This document shows, piece after piece, positions 1-8,824 of a stretch of DNA of 32,812 nt (within the stretch, counting starts at the first letter, position 1; every line of letters begins with the position of its first letter). The notes under the pieces were generated by a model, which was not told where the DNA came from, made no database searches, and was given only the letters and a program-made list of their open reading frames with translations. The stretch spans positions 1-32,812 of the forward strand of contig CAYQOU010000046.1 of assembly GCA_964419255.1 (NCBI GenBank). The letters are read 5' to 3'. The translations under genes and the position numbers were made by a program. The stretch comes from CAZPHU01 sp964419255. GTDB lineage: Bacteria > Fibrobacterota > Chitinivibrionia > Chitinivibrionales > CAYFVL01.

Positions 1-1478
1 GGATCATCCGTGCCGTCGTCGGGAGGATTGACCGGTGTATCCGTTCCATCATCAGGCGGATTGGTACCCGGGTTATCGCTGCCATCTTCGGGGGGCGTGC
101 CGCTGAAAGGAAACTCCGGCATCATATGCTTAAACACATCCTGCTCCTCTGATGGCGGCTGACCTTCCGAGACCTCCACGGTTTCTTCTTCTCCCTTTGC
201 CGGGGAAGCGTGCACGGATGTCATTGACACATCTCCATATCCTGACTCACCAAAAGCATCCGCTCTGATCGATATCGTATACACGACATAATATTGCCAA
301 TGCGGATAGTCTGGATTTGGTGTATAGATACTGTCGGTTGCCGGCGAATCATCGAAGAGTTCATATCCGTAATAGTTTAGATTCTCATCGGTAGAGGTAC
401 TGAATGACAGGAATTTATCCGCCGATCCCGCATACACCTCTCCGTCCTCACCGCCACCGTTTGGCCCCAATGTGGCATACCCCGATGGTGCATCGGATCG
501 AGCACTGATCAGATCTAGTTTACCGTAAAAAACGGTATCGCCATCGGCATTACGAATTGCCAATTCGACGTGGTCGCTTCTGACAAGATCCATGAATCTA
601 TGACGCTTCCAGCCGATTTTGTTTTCACCCCAGGTGTTATCCACAAAATGTGGATTGAATATAACCGCCATGTCAACGACTTCATCGCTTTCGGCAGTGA
701 CAATCTTTACCATCGGTTCGTCCCCGTTTCCTCTGTCGCCCCAGAAATACTGCTCATTTCCCCAGGCGGCCAGACGGTCGGAAGACCCGTTTTCCTGACT
801 CGGAGTTCCGATCTCGTTTGTCACAGTAGAATCCAACGTCAGATCATAGATCCCTCTGAGATTTGTCACATTACAGGCAGCACTCTTATACCCGGCAGCC
901 GATGCCCGCAGCTCGGCAAAGCTCTGGGTCGATTTGGCCAGTAATTTACCGCTGCCTGATGCATGAGCCTCTCCGAGTGCAACGGTAGTCGTGCCGCCCA
1001 TCGGGATGTATTTTGTTAGCGTCACCTTGTCTCCAACCGTAATCTTGACTATATACATCTGTGATGTTCCCAGCTGATTGATCCAGCCGAGGTCATGAAT
1101 GCCGGCAGACAGCGTTTTGCGCGGGATGTCAACCACACAGGCGCCGTTGGCGGAAAAGATTTTCACCGCGACTGGAGAAGGCTGCGGGAGAGAAAACCGG
1201 ATTGATTTGTCTGATATGCTTACAGACCTTCGTAACGTTCGGTTGAAAGAGTGATTGACCGATGTTGCGATCGTCCCGTTAAGCATGTATTGACCTGATG
1301 CATCGGTTGTGGTAAAGTTATCCTGACCAACCAGTGTTACCAGTGCACCTTCAACAGGAGCGCCCTGTGTGTTTGTCACAATTCCCGAAATCGAGTATTC
1401 CTGAGCATATCCAAGAGGAACGCACAGGAGTATCAACAGAAGTAAGCCTCTCAGTCTTTTCACAATGATCGTATTCAC
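1..1478 (-). CDS. Secreted protein with carboxypeptidase-regulatory-like domain and Pro/Asp repeat tail (3' end cut by window)
   Basis: The frame is open for 492 codons from a GTG at 1478 to the window edge, so the C-terminus is missing. The GTG is preceded by a strong AGGAGGGG ribosome-binding sequence. A signal peptide (about residues 1-25, cleavage near GYA-Q) is followed by a carboxypeptidase-regulatory-like Ig fold (about 28-70), where a 'GAPVEGALVTL' motif is visible. Next is a stretch resembling FlgD-like or sorting-type C-terminal Ig domains (about 80-160). A larger domain (about 220-430) contains 'SPATDSIYTPNPDY'; I recall similar domains in secreted proteins but cannot name the family. 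The visible end is a low-complexity linker of PP(D/E)DG(T/S)D units. It lies 60 bp downstream of the VWA gene and is probably the last gene seen of that operon. Likely exported or surface exposed; substrate unknown. Confidence 0.8.
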   Translation of the reverse strand, partial: MNTIIVKRLRGLLLLILLCVPLGYAQEYSISGIVTNTQGAPVEGALVTLVGQDNFTTTDASGQYMLNGTIATSVNHSFNRTLRRSVSISDKSIRFSLPQPSPVAVKIFSANGACVVDIPRKTLSAGIHDLGWINQLGTSQMYIVKITVGDKVTLTKYIPMGGTTTVALGEAHASGSGKLLAKSTQSFAELRASAAGYKSAACNVTNLRGIYDLTLDSTVTNEIGTPSQENGSSDRLAAWGNEQYFWGDRGNGDEPMVKIVTAESDEVVDMAVIFNPHFVDNTWGENKIGWKRHRFMDLVRSDHVELAIRNADGDTVFYGKLDLISARSDAPSGYATLGPNGGGEDGEVYAGSADKFLSFSTSTDENLNYYGYELFDDSPATDSIYTPNPDYPHWQYYVVYTISIRADAFGESGYGDVSMTSVHASPAKGEEETVEVSEGQPPSEEQDVFKHMMPEFPFSGTPPEDGSDNPGTNPPDDGTDTPVNPPDDGTDD

Positions 1479-1538
1479 GTGCCCCTCCTTTGGATGTTTA
1501 TTTTGACGTCTAATTATTCAATGCCTGTAAGAGATGTG

Positions 1539-4169
1539 TTACTGTTTAAACCCCAGCTTTATTTTCAGTTCATGTTCGCGTTCTTCCCCTTCGAGTTCAG
1601 AAACGACCTTGATCAGTGCAAGATAGGTCCCGGCTGCAACAACTCGCCTCTTCATATTACACCCATCCCAGTGGACATATAGATTCCCCTTGTCCTTTTT
1701 AACCGACAATTTCTTTTCGTCAGACAATAAATTCCCTACACTGTCAAAGATTCTAATTTCTTCCACCTCCAAATCAGTAACCCTGCTTATCAGGCTGTCG
1801 GGGCTGATCACAATAACCATTCCGGGTGCCTGACCAAATTTCAACAGCCTGTTTCTGCTTCCCAGGCGCACGGGATTTGGATGTGCGCCAATATGCACAT
1901 CATACAGGGGAAATTCTATTGTCAGCTGCCGCTTCCGGTTGGGCTCGATCTGTATATTGTCAGACTGATCAGATATGTATGCGTCCGCGGATATCCAGAC
2001 AGAATCCGAAGAGGCGGGTACGATCTGATTATCACTGCTGGAAACGACGCGAAATTCCGCAGATGAACCATCGAGGGCTATCAGATCAAGCCGAAGGGTG
2101 TACTGCTCACCCTCGGAGGTGATAAACCGAAACGGCTGGTCACTGGTGACAGGTTCAATATCCTCTGAGAAGGTTACCCTCAGGATCGGGTCTTCCCCCT
2201 CCTCGGCCGATGGATGATACGTTATGGATGTCAATACTGGCGCAATTCCATCTCTGATCGGATAGGAACCCCGCGGGACATAATTGTCGTAAGGGCCAAT
2301 GTCAAACTCGGTGATTCTAAGGATGTCTTGCGGTGTAACGTCAGTGACTAACCCATCAGATTCGTCCTGGGAAACTGATATGACAAATCCGTTTCCACCA
2401 TCCAACAGATTAACACCTTCATAGGTTAGATTTCTCGATGAAGGAAATCCAAATCGGTCTCTGTTTAGCGCCTCTTCTTCGGCAGGATTTATAGGTCTGT
2501 CTGTTCTAACCTCAAGAGCATCGATGAGTCCGTCGGAGTCGGTATCTCGATACGTGACGGATTCGATGTTTACCGCATCGTAGGGTATCACCTGCCACGC
2601 CCATCGTATTGTGTCAAGGGGTATGTCTGGATTTCGCCAGTTGATGATAATGCTGTCAATTCCATCATACTGAAGTATGTTATCGTCGGAGATTGGCTCA
2701 TCGGCAACCATCTGACCGAATGTCCCGACATAAACGCCGGATTCGGATTGGAGATCGATACTCACCACGTCATCTCTCCGACCGTTGGCTGCAGTGGCGG
2801 GAACAATCTGCCCTGCACCATCCAGCAAAAGCTCCGCAATCAATGGTGTCTGATTGCTTGTAATCGATGAGCTAATGTACTGATCCTGATATCGAAGTGC
2901 AACGGAGCGCTGGAAACATCTGCGGGTCAGCTCCGGTGGAAACTGTGCCGCGGATGCCGAGGCGTTTCTGACAAAAGCAAATGAGGTCTGCAGGGTCGTA
3001 TCGAAATTGTTATTGCTGTTCAGAGAATCTCTGTAGGAGAATGTATACTCCAGAGACAGTCGCGTCGTATCATCTTCAAGCGGGTAAGGCCGGTCGAATA
3101 CAATATTGGTATCTGAATTCCCTGCAGTGACACTGCCGCCGAGTCGGGCACCGGAAAGGGTGAGATTGGGAACGAACATGTCACTGAGAATCTCCCGCTG
3201 CATCAGGTTAAAAAGCGTATCATGATCCGACTCGATCGACCACAACTCACTTTTTCTGTTTGCCCGCGAGTATTCATTACTTTGAATATTTGATACCATA
3301 TCTGTCAGCTGCTCGGGTGGCTGCTGAACGCTGTCACCCAGAAAAACAACAAATGTCGACGGTACACTGTCCCCCTCGATATAGTCAAGTTTGGTCTCCT
3401 CCATTTCCTCATCGACGCTTCCATGGTAGCCATCCGAAAGAAAAACGAAGAACTGACGTTCGGCCGGTGTAGGACTGTTTTTTACCGCATCTTTTGCGGC
3501 GGTAAATGCAAGGGTAATATCGGTTCCCTGTTGATTTTTTGTGGCTCTGGTGCCGTCCTCAAGTAGGGGACGTGTGCGCTCCGTGCTGTCATTTACATTA
3601 TACGCCTCAAGCAGGTTCCACTGGTCGAGTTCGAAAAGCCCCTTTATCTTTTCTATTCCCCGCTCGCCGTCGGCATATATGGTATCCAGAGGCACGCAGG
3701 GAAAATAGGAGTCGTTCCATTCGAATGGCTCTGATATTCTCTGAAACATATCATCGTCCCGATGATTCCAGGCAAGCCAGTTACGAAAAGAGACCACCCC
3801 CACCCTTGTCTGTGGAGAAAGCTGATAGATCTCATCCAGGATCTGCTGTGTAACCACATACCGGTTTCCGTCCGGATCGTTATAAATCATGCTGCCGGAG
3901 TCGTCGATGATAAACACAATAGTAGCCACGACCCGCGAACTTTCCTGAAGAGTAATATCGGGAGGAAACACCTGGATATCGGGATCCAGTGCGACGGAGC
4001 TGAGCGGAACGTCGATGACCATACCATCCAGATTCATCGGATCACCGTCCACAATTAGATGGCAGACTTCATGAGACTGAGCGCAGACACCCAGTCCGGG
4101 GACGAATAAAAAAGACACACTCATCACGAGCATACTCAGTAAGAGAGTTCTTCTACAGGCTGACCGCAT
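1539..4169 (-). CDS. Secreted VWA-domain protein with Ca-binding-like motif and FlgD-like C-terminal domain
   Basis: This 876-residue protein has a signal peptide (residues 1-30, cleavage after VCA). A von Willebrand factor A domain spans roughly 83-335 with an intact MIDAS: D89-x-S91-x-S93, T216 in 'QGTDIT' and D246 in 'FLSDG'. A 'DTDSDGLIDALE' motif at about 542-553 resembles thrombospondin-3/EF-hand calcium loops. A bacterial Ig-like stretch ('PVLTSITY...LRVTFSEDIEP') follows. The last 80 residues look like the FlgD-type Ig domain common at the end of secreted Fibrobacterota and Bacteroidota proteins. The start has an AAAGGA box 6 nt upstream. It lies 22 bp after the small lipoprotein gene in the TIGR02147-headed operon. 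A metal-dependent adhesion or protein-binding role at the cell surface is inferred from the domains; the ligand is unknown. Confidence 0.85.
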   Translation of the reverse strand: MRSACRRTLLLSMLVMSVSFLFVPGLGVCAQSHEVCHLIVDGDPMNLDGMVIDVPLSSVALDPDIQVFPPDITLQESSRVVATIVFIIDDSGSMIYNDPDGNRYVVTQQILDEIYQLSPQTRVGVVSFRNWLAWNHRDDDMFQRISEPFEWNDSYFPCVPLDTIYADGERGIEKIKGLFELDQWNLLEAYNVNDSTERTRPLLEDGTRATKNQQGTDITLAFTAAKDAVKNSPTPAERQFFVFLSDGYHGSVDEEMEETKLDYIEGDSVPSTFVVFLGDSVQQPPEQLTDMVSNIQSNEYSRANRKSELWSIESDHDTLFNLMQREILSDMFVPNLTLSGARLGGSVTAGNSDTNIVFDRPYPLEDDTTRLSLEYTFSYRDSLNSNNNFDTTLQTSFAFVRNASASAAQFPPELTRRCFQRSVALRYQDQYISSSITSNQTPLIAELLLDGAGQIVPATAANGRRDDVVSIDLQSESGVYVGTFGQMVADEPISDDNILQYDGIDSIIINWRNPDIPLDTIRWAWQVIPYDAVNIESVTYRDTDSDGLIDALEVRTDRPINPAEEEALNRDRFGFPSSRNLTYEGVNLLDGGNGFVISVSQDESDGLVTDVTPQDILRITEFDIGPYDNYVPRGSYPIRDGIAPVLTSITYHPSAEEGEDPILRVTFSEDIEPVTSDQPFRFITSEGEQYTLRLDLIALDGSSAEFRVVSSSDNQIVPASSDSVWISADAYISDQSDNIQIEPNRKRQLTIEFPLYDVHIGAHPNPVRLGSRNRLLKFGQAPGMVIVISPDSLISRVTDLEVEEIRIFDSVGNLLSDEKKLSVKKDKGNLYVHWDGCNMKRRVVAAGTYLALIKVVSELEGEEREHELKIKLGFKQ

Positions 4170-4191
4170 GAATTAATCCTTTCTGCAATCC

Positions 4192-4806
4192 TCAGTACAT
4201 CTTTATCATTGTCACCGGTTTTCCGGTATAATCGGTCGTATCCTCTCCAAAAAAACAGAACCACATCACCCCGGTGCGCTCCTCCAACTGATCTGTGTAC
4301 TGAAAGAACCAGGGGGTCTCCGCTGTCGCTTGTGAGGATGTATTTCCTCTGGCCGAAGGCTCGCCGTAGCGGGACACAACAGAATCCATCGTCACTACAT
4401 CACTGCCTACGGAGATACCCTCCGCCGTTTGAAATGCATACCGCGCATACCTGACCGGGTCGTCACCAAGCTGATACTGCCAGTTGGAGCTATAGACATT
4501 TACGGAAACCACAATGTCTCTTCTATCTAACGTAAATTTCAATCCCTTATCGGGATAGTAGTAATAGGAATATCCACCGGACTGGTTTACATCCCGCGGG
4601 GTACCCAGGACATCTTCGATCTCCGATGCCGTTGTCTCGAACAGAGTAACCCCGTCGACGGAAATAAAGTCTACTATCCCCTGTTGAGCCTCACTATTCG
4701 ACCCATTTCCCTGCTGACTCTCATCTTTTGGCTCAGAAGGATTTTCGGTGCATAAAACACAGAGCGCGGTGAAAAAAAGTATACAAACAGTCACAATTTT
4801 TTTCAT
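4192..4806 (-). CDS. Small putative lipoprotein of unknown function
   Basis: The protein has 204 residues. I chose the ATG at 4806 (MKKIVTV...) over the ATG at 4821, which overlaps the upstream stop, because GAGAGGA sits 5 nt upstream of 4806. The N-terminus is a short signal peptide ending in Cys (...ALCVLC-TENPSEP). The residue before Cys is Leu, so the lipobox is imperfect and lipidation is likely but not certain. A Ser/Gln/Asn-rich linker follows. The mature part, 'VDGVTLFETTASEIEDVLGTP' onward, resembles periplasmic modules in which a glycine/proline loop precedes a beta sheet. I do not recognise a named family. It sits between the LamG lipoprotein and the VWA gene, so it probably acts with them at the envelope. 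Confidence 0.75.
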   Translation of the reverse strand: MKKIVTVCILFFTALCVLCTENPSEPKDESQQGNGSNSEAQQGIVDFISVDGVTLFETTASEIEDVLGTPRDVNQSGGYSYYYYPDKGLKFTLDRRDIVVSVNVYSSNWQYQLGDDPVRYARYAFQTAEGISVGSDVVTMDSVVSRYGEPSARGNTSSQATAETPWFFQYTDQLEERTGVMWFCFFGEDTTDYTGKPVTMIKMY

Positions 4807-4817
4807 GGTATCCTCTC

Positions 4818-6563
4818 TCATTCCAGTGAAATTAAACGCTCCGGATTCTTCAGATTTGCATGGCAGAGCTTTATCCAGTCCGCACTTCGCGCGACCTGCT
4901 GAATACGAAACTCGTCCACAACCGCATTGAGATGCCGTTCGGGACCCTCCAGACAGTACCCGATAACAACGGGCATCGTACTCCAGTCTATTGTTCCGGA
5001 CAGAGCGCTGTTGCCGGCCATCTCTCCATTGATAAACAGTCTCACAGCAGAGCCGTCAAACACACCGGCAATGTGGATCCACTCGTCACGGGCAGGTACC
5101 CGTGAAAAAACCGAAGCCTCCTGACCATCTACTGATAAATGGAAAGATAGCAAGGAGGAATCATTGAGTTTAAAGGCAAAGCTGTTGATAATCGATTCGG
5201 GGTCATTTAACGATTTTGACAAAAGATAGGTAGATTCCCGCCACGTTGCAATTTTTGTCCAGATACTGACGGTCATTTGCCTCGAGGGTTCACCCTGGAT
5301 TGCCTGTATGGTAATCCGGTCGTTGCGTCCGTCAAGGCTATCGGCTCCTCCCGCGACTCCCGCGACAGCTTCACTGCCGTCAAACAGCTTCCCCTCGGCC
5401 TGAGTCAACCCATTTACCGCATTCCTGAACACATCTCCGCTTTCGTTAAGATGATACACCGCATTGTATCCGGCTTGCGCGGAGAAAACGCCGGTCCCCT
5501 GTGAGTGATTTACCGCATCCTGTTTACCCCAGTGCATGACAATATCGGTAATGCTGTTTGCCGAAAGCGTATCCACCAGCACCCATATCGATGCCCTGCC
5601 GGAGTCGGCATTGTACTCTTCAATCTCATAATACAGATGACTGCCGTCCTTGTTCGAAAACCGGAGATCATCGCCATTTGCCAAAGCCTGACCAAAGTCG
5701 AAGACATCCGGATTCAACTCCACCAGAAGAGGAAACCATGTGATATCCTCCCGCATATAAACCCCCGATCGAGTTGTATTGCAGGAAATAGTTTTTGAAT
5801 ACCGCCAGGTCGAATAGTCTTCCCCGCCAAAGGTGCTGAAAGAAATGGTATCGACAGAAGCAATCTCACCGGAAATCACCTGGATATTCTCGATACGCCT
5901 GCTTCCGTATGCTGCCTGCTGAGACGGAACGATATCCATGCGACATATCCCCGGTGGAATCCGGTCGATAACAAAGCCGCTGTTTTGTCCCTCGAGTGCG
6001 ACTCGATAATTTCTTTCCAGCCCGTGTATCCTGATCAAAACATCCTGCGGAACTGATTCAGAAAAACGGATGTTTCCTCTTATTCCACCGAGATCCGACA
6101 GGATAAGAGGCGAGTGAAAACTGTAGCTTTTGTCTTCTATGGTTATGGTGTTCATGATACCCAGGGAATCTTCATGAAAGGCCGATAACACGTACGCCCC
6201 GGGCAACACAGAGTCTATTCGGAAACTCCCGTCATCATTGGAATGCGCGTCAAATTTCCTGTATCGTAATATTCCTTTTGGATTGGTCGATGGGACATCA
6301 CCGGTATCGGGAAGATAGCCTCGTGGCCGCAAAAAGATTTGCGCGTCGGCAATACCGGTTCCCCGTCGGTCGACCATCATCCCTGAAACCGTTGCCGTGC
6401 TCACATCGGTGTTGCCCCCCTCGGTCACACTGCCGGCAATGGTTGGTGAATCGGAGCACCCAAACCAAAGCAGCACGCAGAGAACCGTCAGTAAAGCGGC
6501 AGCGGAGATGTAGCGGCTTTTTGAGCAAATTTTCTGTTTAGCAGTACTGGTTCTTGTATTCAT
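4818..6563 (-). CDS. DUF2341 and LamG-domain lipoprotein
   Basis: The product has 581 residues. A long basic n-region and hydrophobic core end in 'LLWFGC-SDSP', a lipoprotein-type signal (the -3 Trp is atypical). Residues about 60-125 form a carboxypeptidase-regulatory-like domain ('GTGIADAQIFLRP'). DUF2341 follows at about 270-350, with the typical 'FPLLVEL...DLRFSN.DGSHLYYEIE' pattern. A LamG/concanavalin A-like domain is at about 370-570 ('LDGRNDRITI', 'MTVSIWTKI', 'EWIHIAGVFDG', 'VVDEFRIQQVARS'). The ATG overlaps the stop of the TIGR02147 gene by 4 nt (ATGA), so translation is probably coupled. LamG and DUF2341 pairs commonly bind glycans on outer surfaces; the ligand here is unknown. Confidence 0.88.
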   Translation of the reverse strand: MNTRTSTAKQKICSKSRYISAAALLTVLCVLLWFGCSDSPTIAGSVTEGGNTDVSTATVSGMMVDRRGTGIADAQIFLRPRGYLPDTGDVPSTNPKGILRYRKFDAHSNDDGSFRIDSVLPGAYVLSAFHEDSLGIMNTITIEDKSYSFHSPLILSDLGGIRGNIRFSESVPQDVLIRIHGLERNYRVALEGQNSGFVIDRIPPGICRMDIVPSQQAAYGSRRIENIQVISGEIASVDTISFSTFGGEDYSTWRYSKTISCNTTRSGVYMREDITWFPLLVELNPDVFDFGQALANGDDLRFSNKDGSHLYYEIEEYNADSGRASIWVLVDTLSANSITDIVMHWGKQDAVNHSQGTGVFSAQAGYNAVYHLNESGDVFRNAVNGLTQAEGKLFDGSEAVAGVAGGADSLDGRNDRITIQAIQGEPSRQMTVSIWTKIATWRESTYLLSKSLNDPESIINSFAFKLNDSSLLSFHLSVDGQEASVFSRVPARDEWIHIAGVFDGSAVRLFINGEMAGNSALSGTIDWSTMPVVIGYCLEGPERHLNAVVDEFRIQQVARSADWIKLCHANLKNPERLISLE

Positions 6564-7399
6564 GGCACTAATTTCCTGGCTACCGGAAACAGCTGAATGT
6601 TTAACTGATACACCTGATCCGGATGTTCTTGCTCTATGGCAATCTTTGCCATCCGCTTACGAAAGTGCTGCACCTCGGCTTTCATCTGCCTGAATGACTC
6701 TTCGGATACCGTCATGGTCAATACCGAAATATCGCGCCGGGAGGCAGGCACCTTCTCCAGGGCGCGTTTTGCAAGGTCCATGGTCTCCAGCTGAAATTTT
6801 GCCAGATGAAGAGACCGGACCTCATCACCGCTGGTTATGGCACCATTTTTTTGTCTGTAGACACCGTTTTCATCCTTTTCGACGAGTTCAAGCTCGCAGA
6901 GGTAATCGAGCGCCTCCCGGGCCTGCGCCGGGGTAATCGCCGGCTCCAGCATTTTTGCAAGGGCTTCGGGCGAATCGCTGTCACGGTGTTTGTAATAGTA
7001 CAATAGCTCACGAATAAACACATAGTAGGATTTGGAAAAAAGCGACATTTTCTTCTTGTCCAGCACCTTCATCTGAATCTTCTGCAGCTTTATCAGCCTG
7101 TTGAAATACTCATCCTTCTCCACGACGTTCTTGGCCTGAGTGAAATGCACCATCGACTCAAAGTATGCAGCTTCCGTCTTTTTCAGCTCCATTATTCGGG
7201 ATAGACGAACGATCTGAATCTGAGTGAGGTTTTTCCTTCCGGCGATCACATTCGATAAAAACCCCGAGGAGGAAATACCCATTCTATGTAAAATCATCTT
7301 ATGCGAGAATTCGAAGGTTTTCCTGCGCTTGTGCTCCGCAAGGAAATCCTTGAGATAGTGGCGATAATTCACATATTGGTAGATAGATTCATTGGTCAT
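6560..7399 (-). CDS. TIGR02147/DUF4423 family protein
   Basis: The protein has 279 residues, normal for the TIGR02147 family, which is strongly expanded in Fibrobacter. The N-terminal signature 'YQYVNYRHYLKDF' is followed by a helix-turn-helix-like segment ('MGISSSGFLSNVIAGRKNLT', about 41-60). The DUF4423 body extends to the C-terminus ('RDISVLTMTVSEESF'). No signal peptide or membrane segment is visible, so it is cytoplasmic. Members usually precede lipoprotein or secreted-protein genes, as here. A transcriptional role is inferred from the HTH-like region and position; the family has no firmly established function that I can cite. It is the first gene of a five-gene operon and overlaps the next by 4 nt. 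Confidence 0.88.
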   Translation of the reverse strand: MTNESIYQYVNYRHYLKDFLAEHKRRKTFEFSHKMILHRMGISSSGFLSNVIAGRKNLTQIQIVRLSRIMELKKTEAAYFESMVHFTQAKNVVEKDEYFNRLIKLQKIQMKVLDKKKMSLFSKSYYVFIRELLYYYKHRDSDSPEALAKMLEPAITPAQAREALDYLCELELVEKDENGVYRQKNGAITSGDEVRSLHLAKFQLETMDLAKRALEKVPASRRDISVLTMTVSEESFRQMKAEVQHFRKRMAKIAIEQEHPDQVYQLNIQLFPVARKLVP

Positions 7400-7788
7400 A
7401 CAGTGTCCCCAAAACAGGAATTATACCCTCTATTCTAATATACTCACAAAATAAACAGAATGCTGAATAAAATTACTCTATTGCCAAACATATTTTAACG
7501 CTTAATCTTATTAATGCATTGATATACAGTGCAGTTTATCTTACTTATATATCGGATTTTCGTGAAAATTAGTTTAGACGATCAATTTCTGGGCATCCGA
7601 TTTCCCGGACTTGTCGCACATTTGCAGGAGCAAGTTATCCTGGCGCTGGTGTGATCGGTTCGATGACATGCAACCCGTTTTTCAGCTATGGTGCGCGAAC
7701 GTGTCATCGGGAAACACTGAATCGTAGACGGTATAAGAAAAGGAAAAGGAATGGCAGAGGAGGAATTTTTATGTGATCTTCGCAGGCG
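7400..7788. other. Intergenic region with promoter and a long inverted repeat
   Basis: No credible gene is present. The right side holds an inverted repeat, CGATGACATG at 7661-7670 against CGTGTCATCG at 7700-7709 (10 pairs including one G-T), with a 29-nt loop. It lies downstream of the MBL-fold gene on the minus strand but lacks a T-tract, so it is not a classical terminator. The left side carries the promoter of the TIGR02147 operon. A purine-rich AAGGAAAAGGA lies before an ATG at 7751, but that frame gives only 29 codons overlapping the hydrolase 3' end. Confidence 0.5.
7420..7449 (-). promoter_or_regulatory. Candidate sigma-70 promoter of the TIGR02147 operon
   Basis: On the minus strand TTGTGA (7449-7444) and a consensus TATAAT (7425-7420) are separated by 18 bp. 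The start codon is at 7399, giving a leader of only about 12-15 nt. A GGGG lies about 8 nt before the ATG. The surroundings are AT-rich. Confidence 0.5.
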
Positions 7789-8529
7789 CTATTCTTCATG
7801 CGAGCAGGTTCGTGCATGCCCCGGCATAAAGATGGAATGATGAGCCCTGTGCTCAGCAAGCTCGTGTCTTCCCATCTTCTCCATCTCAAACGGCTTTCCG
7901 TGGCCGGGGAAAAAACGGCTTGCTCCCAGCTTCAACAGAAAATGAAGATTGCCTTGCATCTGCTCCGCATCATCTCCCATCGACATGATCCCCGCCCCGA
8001 AACGAACAGGCAGCCCGTTAGCCAACAGATCTCCAACGCAGGCATCGCCGGTACGCAGCAAAACACTGAGGGATCCTGCGGTGTGCCCGGGGGTTCGAAT
8101 GATCGATCCGTCGATTCCATATGAGTTGAGGGGGAAAACACGATCTTTGACTGTGATGTCCACGATTGCAGGCTCCACATGAATAAACGGCTTCGATATC
8201 AACAGAAACGGCAATAAAGCCTTACCCCAAAGACTTGAGGGCAACGGAATAGACTTAAGCCCCTTTTCAATCCATTGCGAATCGGGCTCGGAGGCTACCA
8301 CCGGCACTTTGGTCAGTTCCCTGAGCCGATGTGCGCATCCTATATGATCCCAATGACCGTGGGTAAGCACGATCAATTCGATGGAGTTGTAATCAATTTC
8401 AAACTGCTCGAAAGCTTTCTTAAATCTGGACATGCTCCCCGGTACGCCGGCATCGATAACGATTGTGCCTTGCTGGCGAATGATGTAGTTGTTTGTGTGG
8501 CCCGTTTTGACGGTTATTATTTCGGTGTT
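7789..8529 (-). CDS. MBL-fold metallohydrolase
   Basis: From the ATG at 8529 the protein has 246 residues, a normal length for glyoxalase-II-like MBL-fold hydrolases. An upstream TTG at 8640 also stays in frame, but the extra 37 residues look non-family. The metal ligands are all present: H58-x-H60-x-D62-H63 in 'THGHWDHIG', H150 in 'TPGHTAGS', D168 in 'CVGDLL' and H211 in 'FFPGHGKPF'. A hydrophobic stretch at about 102-118 covers the region that varies between subfamilies. No signal peptide is seen. It lies 295 bp downstream of the ketosynthase operon on the same strand. MBL-fold proteins act as thioesterases in some polyketide pathways, so a role in product release is possible but unproven. 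Confidence 0.85.
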   Translation of the reverse strand, partial: NTEIITVKTGHTNNYIIRQQGTIVIDAGVPGSMSRFKKAFEQFEIDYNSIELIVLTHGHWDHIGCAHRLRELTKVPVVASEPDSQWIEKGLKSIPLPSSLWGKALLPFLLISKPFIHVEPAIVDITVKDRVFPLNSYGIDGSIIRTPGHTAGSLSVLLRTGDACVGDLLANGLPVRFGAGIMSMGDDAEQMQGNLHFLLKLGASRFFPGHGKPFEMEKMGRHELAEHRAHHSIFMPGHARTCSHEE

Positions 8530-8824
8530 CATAGGTCCAGATATCCCGATAGTGGGTTTTTTGAGGGCTTTCCATGGGAAAACGGTATGCCCCGGCACAA
8601 AAAATACGTATTCGCCCGCGCAGTTTATGTGTTTATACAAAAATAATGCCGGGCAACGATATTTTTTCTCCCCTCTGCGCGGAAAAGCCGGAGAACAAAA
8701 AAATTACACAAGACAAGTATCACAAAAAGAAAGCGAGGTTTTCTCCACATCCCGCCTTCCCGCTGAGGCGTGTTTAAGCCAGACAGGATAAATGAGTATT
8801 GAGGACGGGTGTCACACAGAGAAT

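Noticed and set aside
570..944. Plus-strand open frame of 124 codons
   Set aside because: Lies antisense inside the clearly coding secreted-protein gene (1-1478), with no ribosome-binding site or family resemblance.
7649..7709. Resemblance of GAGCAA...ATCCTGG and TGCGCGA to the three-copy element
   Set aside because: The hairpin block is absent and the spacing differs; better explained as chance plus the local inverted repeat.
7751..7840. Small plus-strand ORF of 29 codons behind AAGGAAAAGGA
   Set aside because: Overlaps the 3' end of the MBL-fold gene on the other strand and has no recognisable features.
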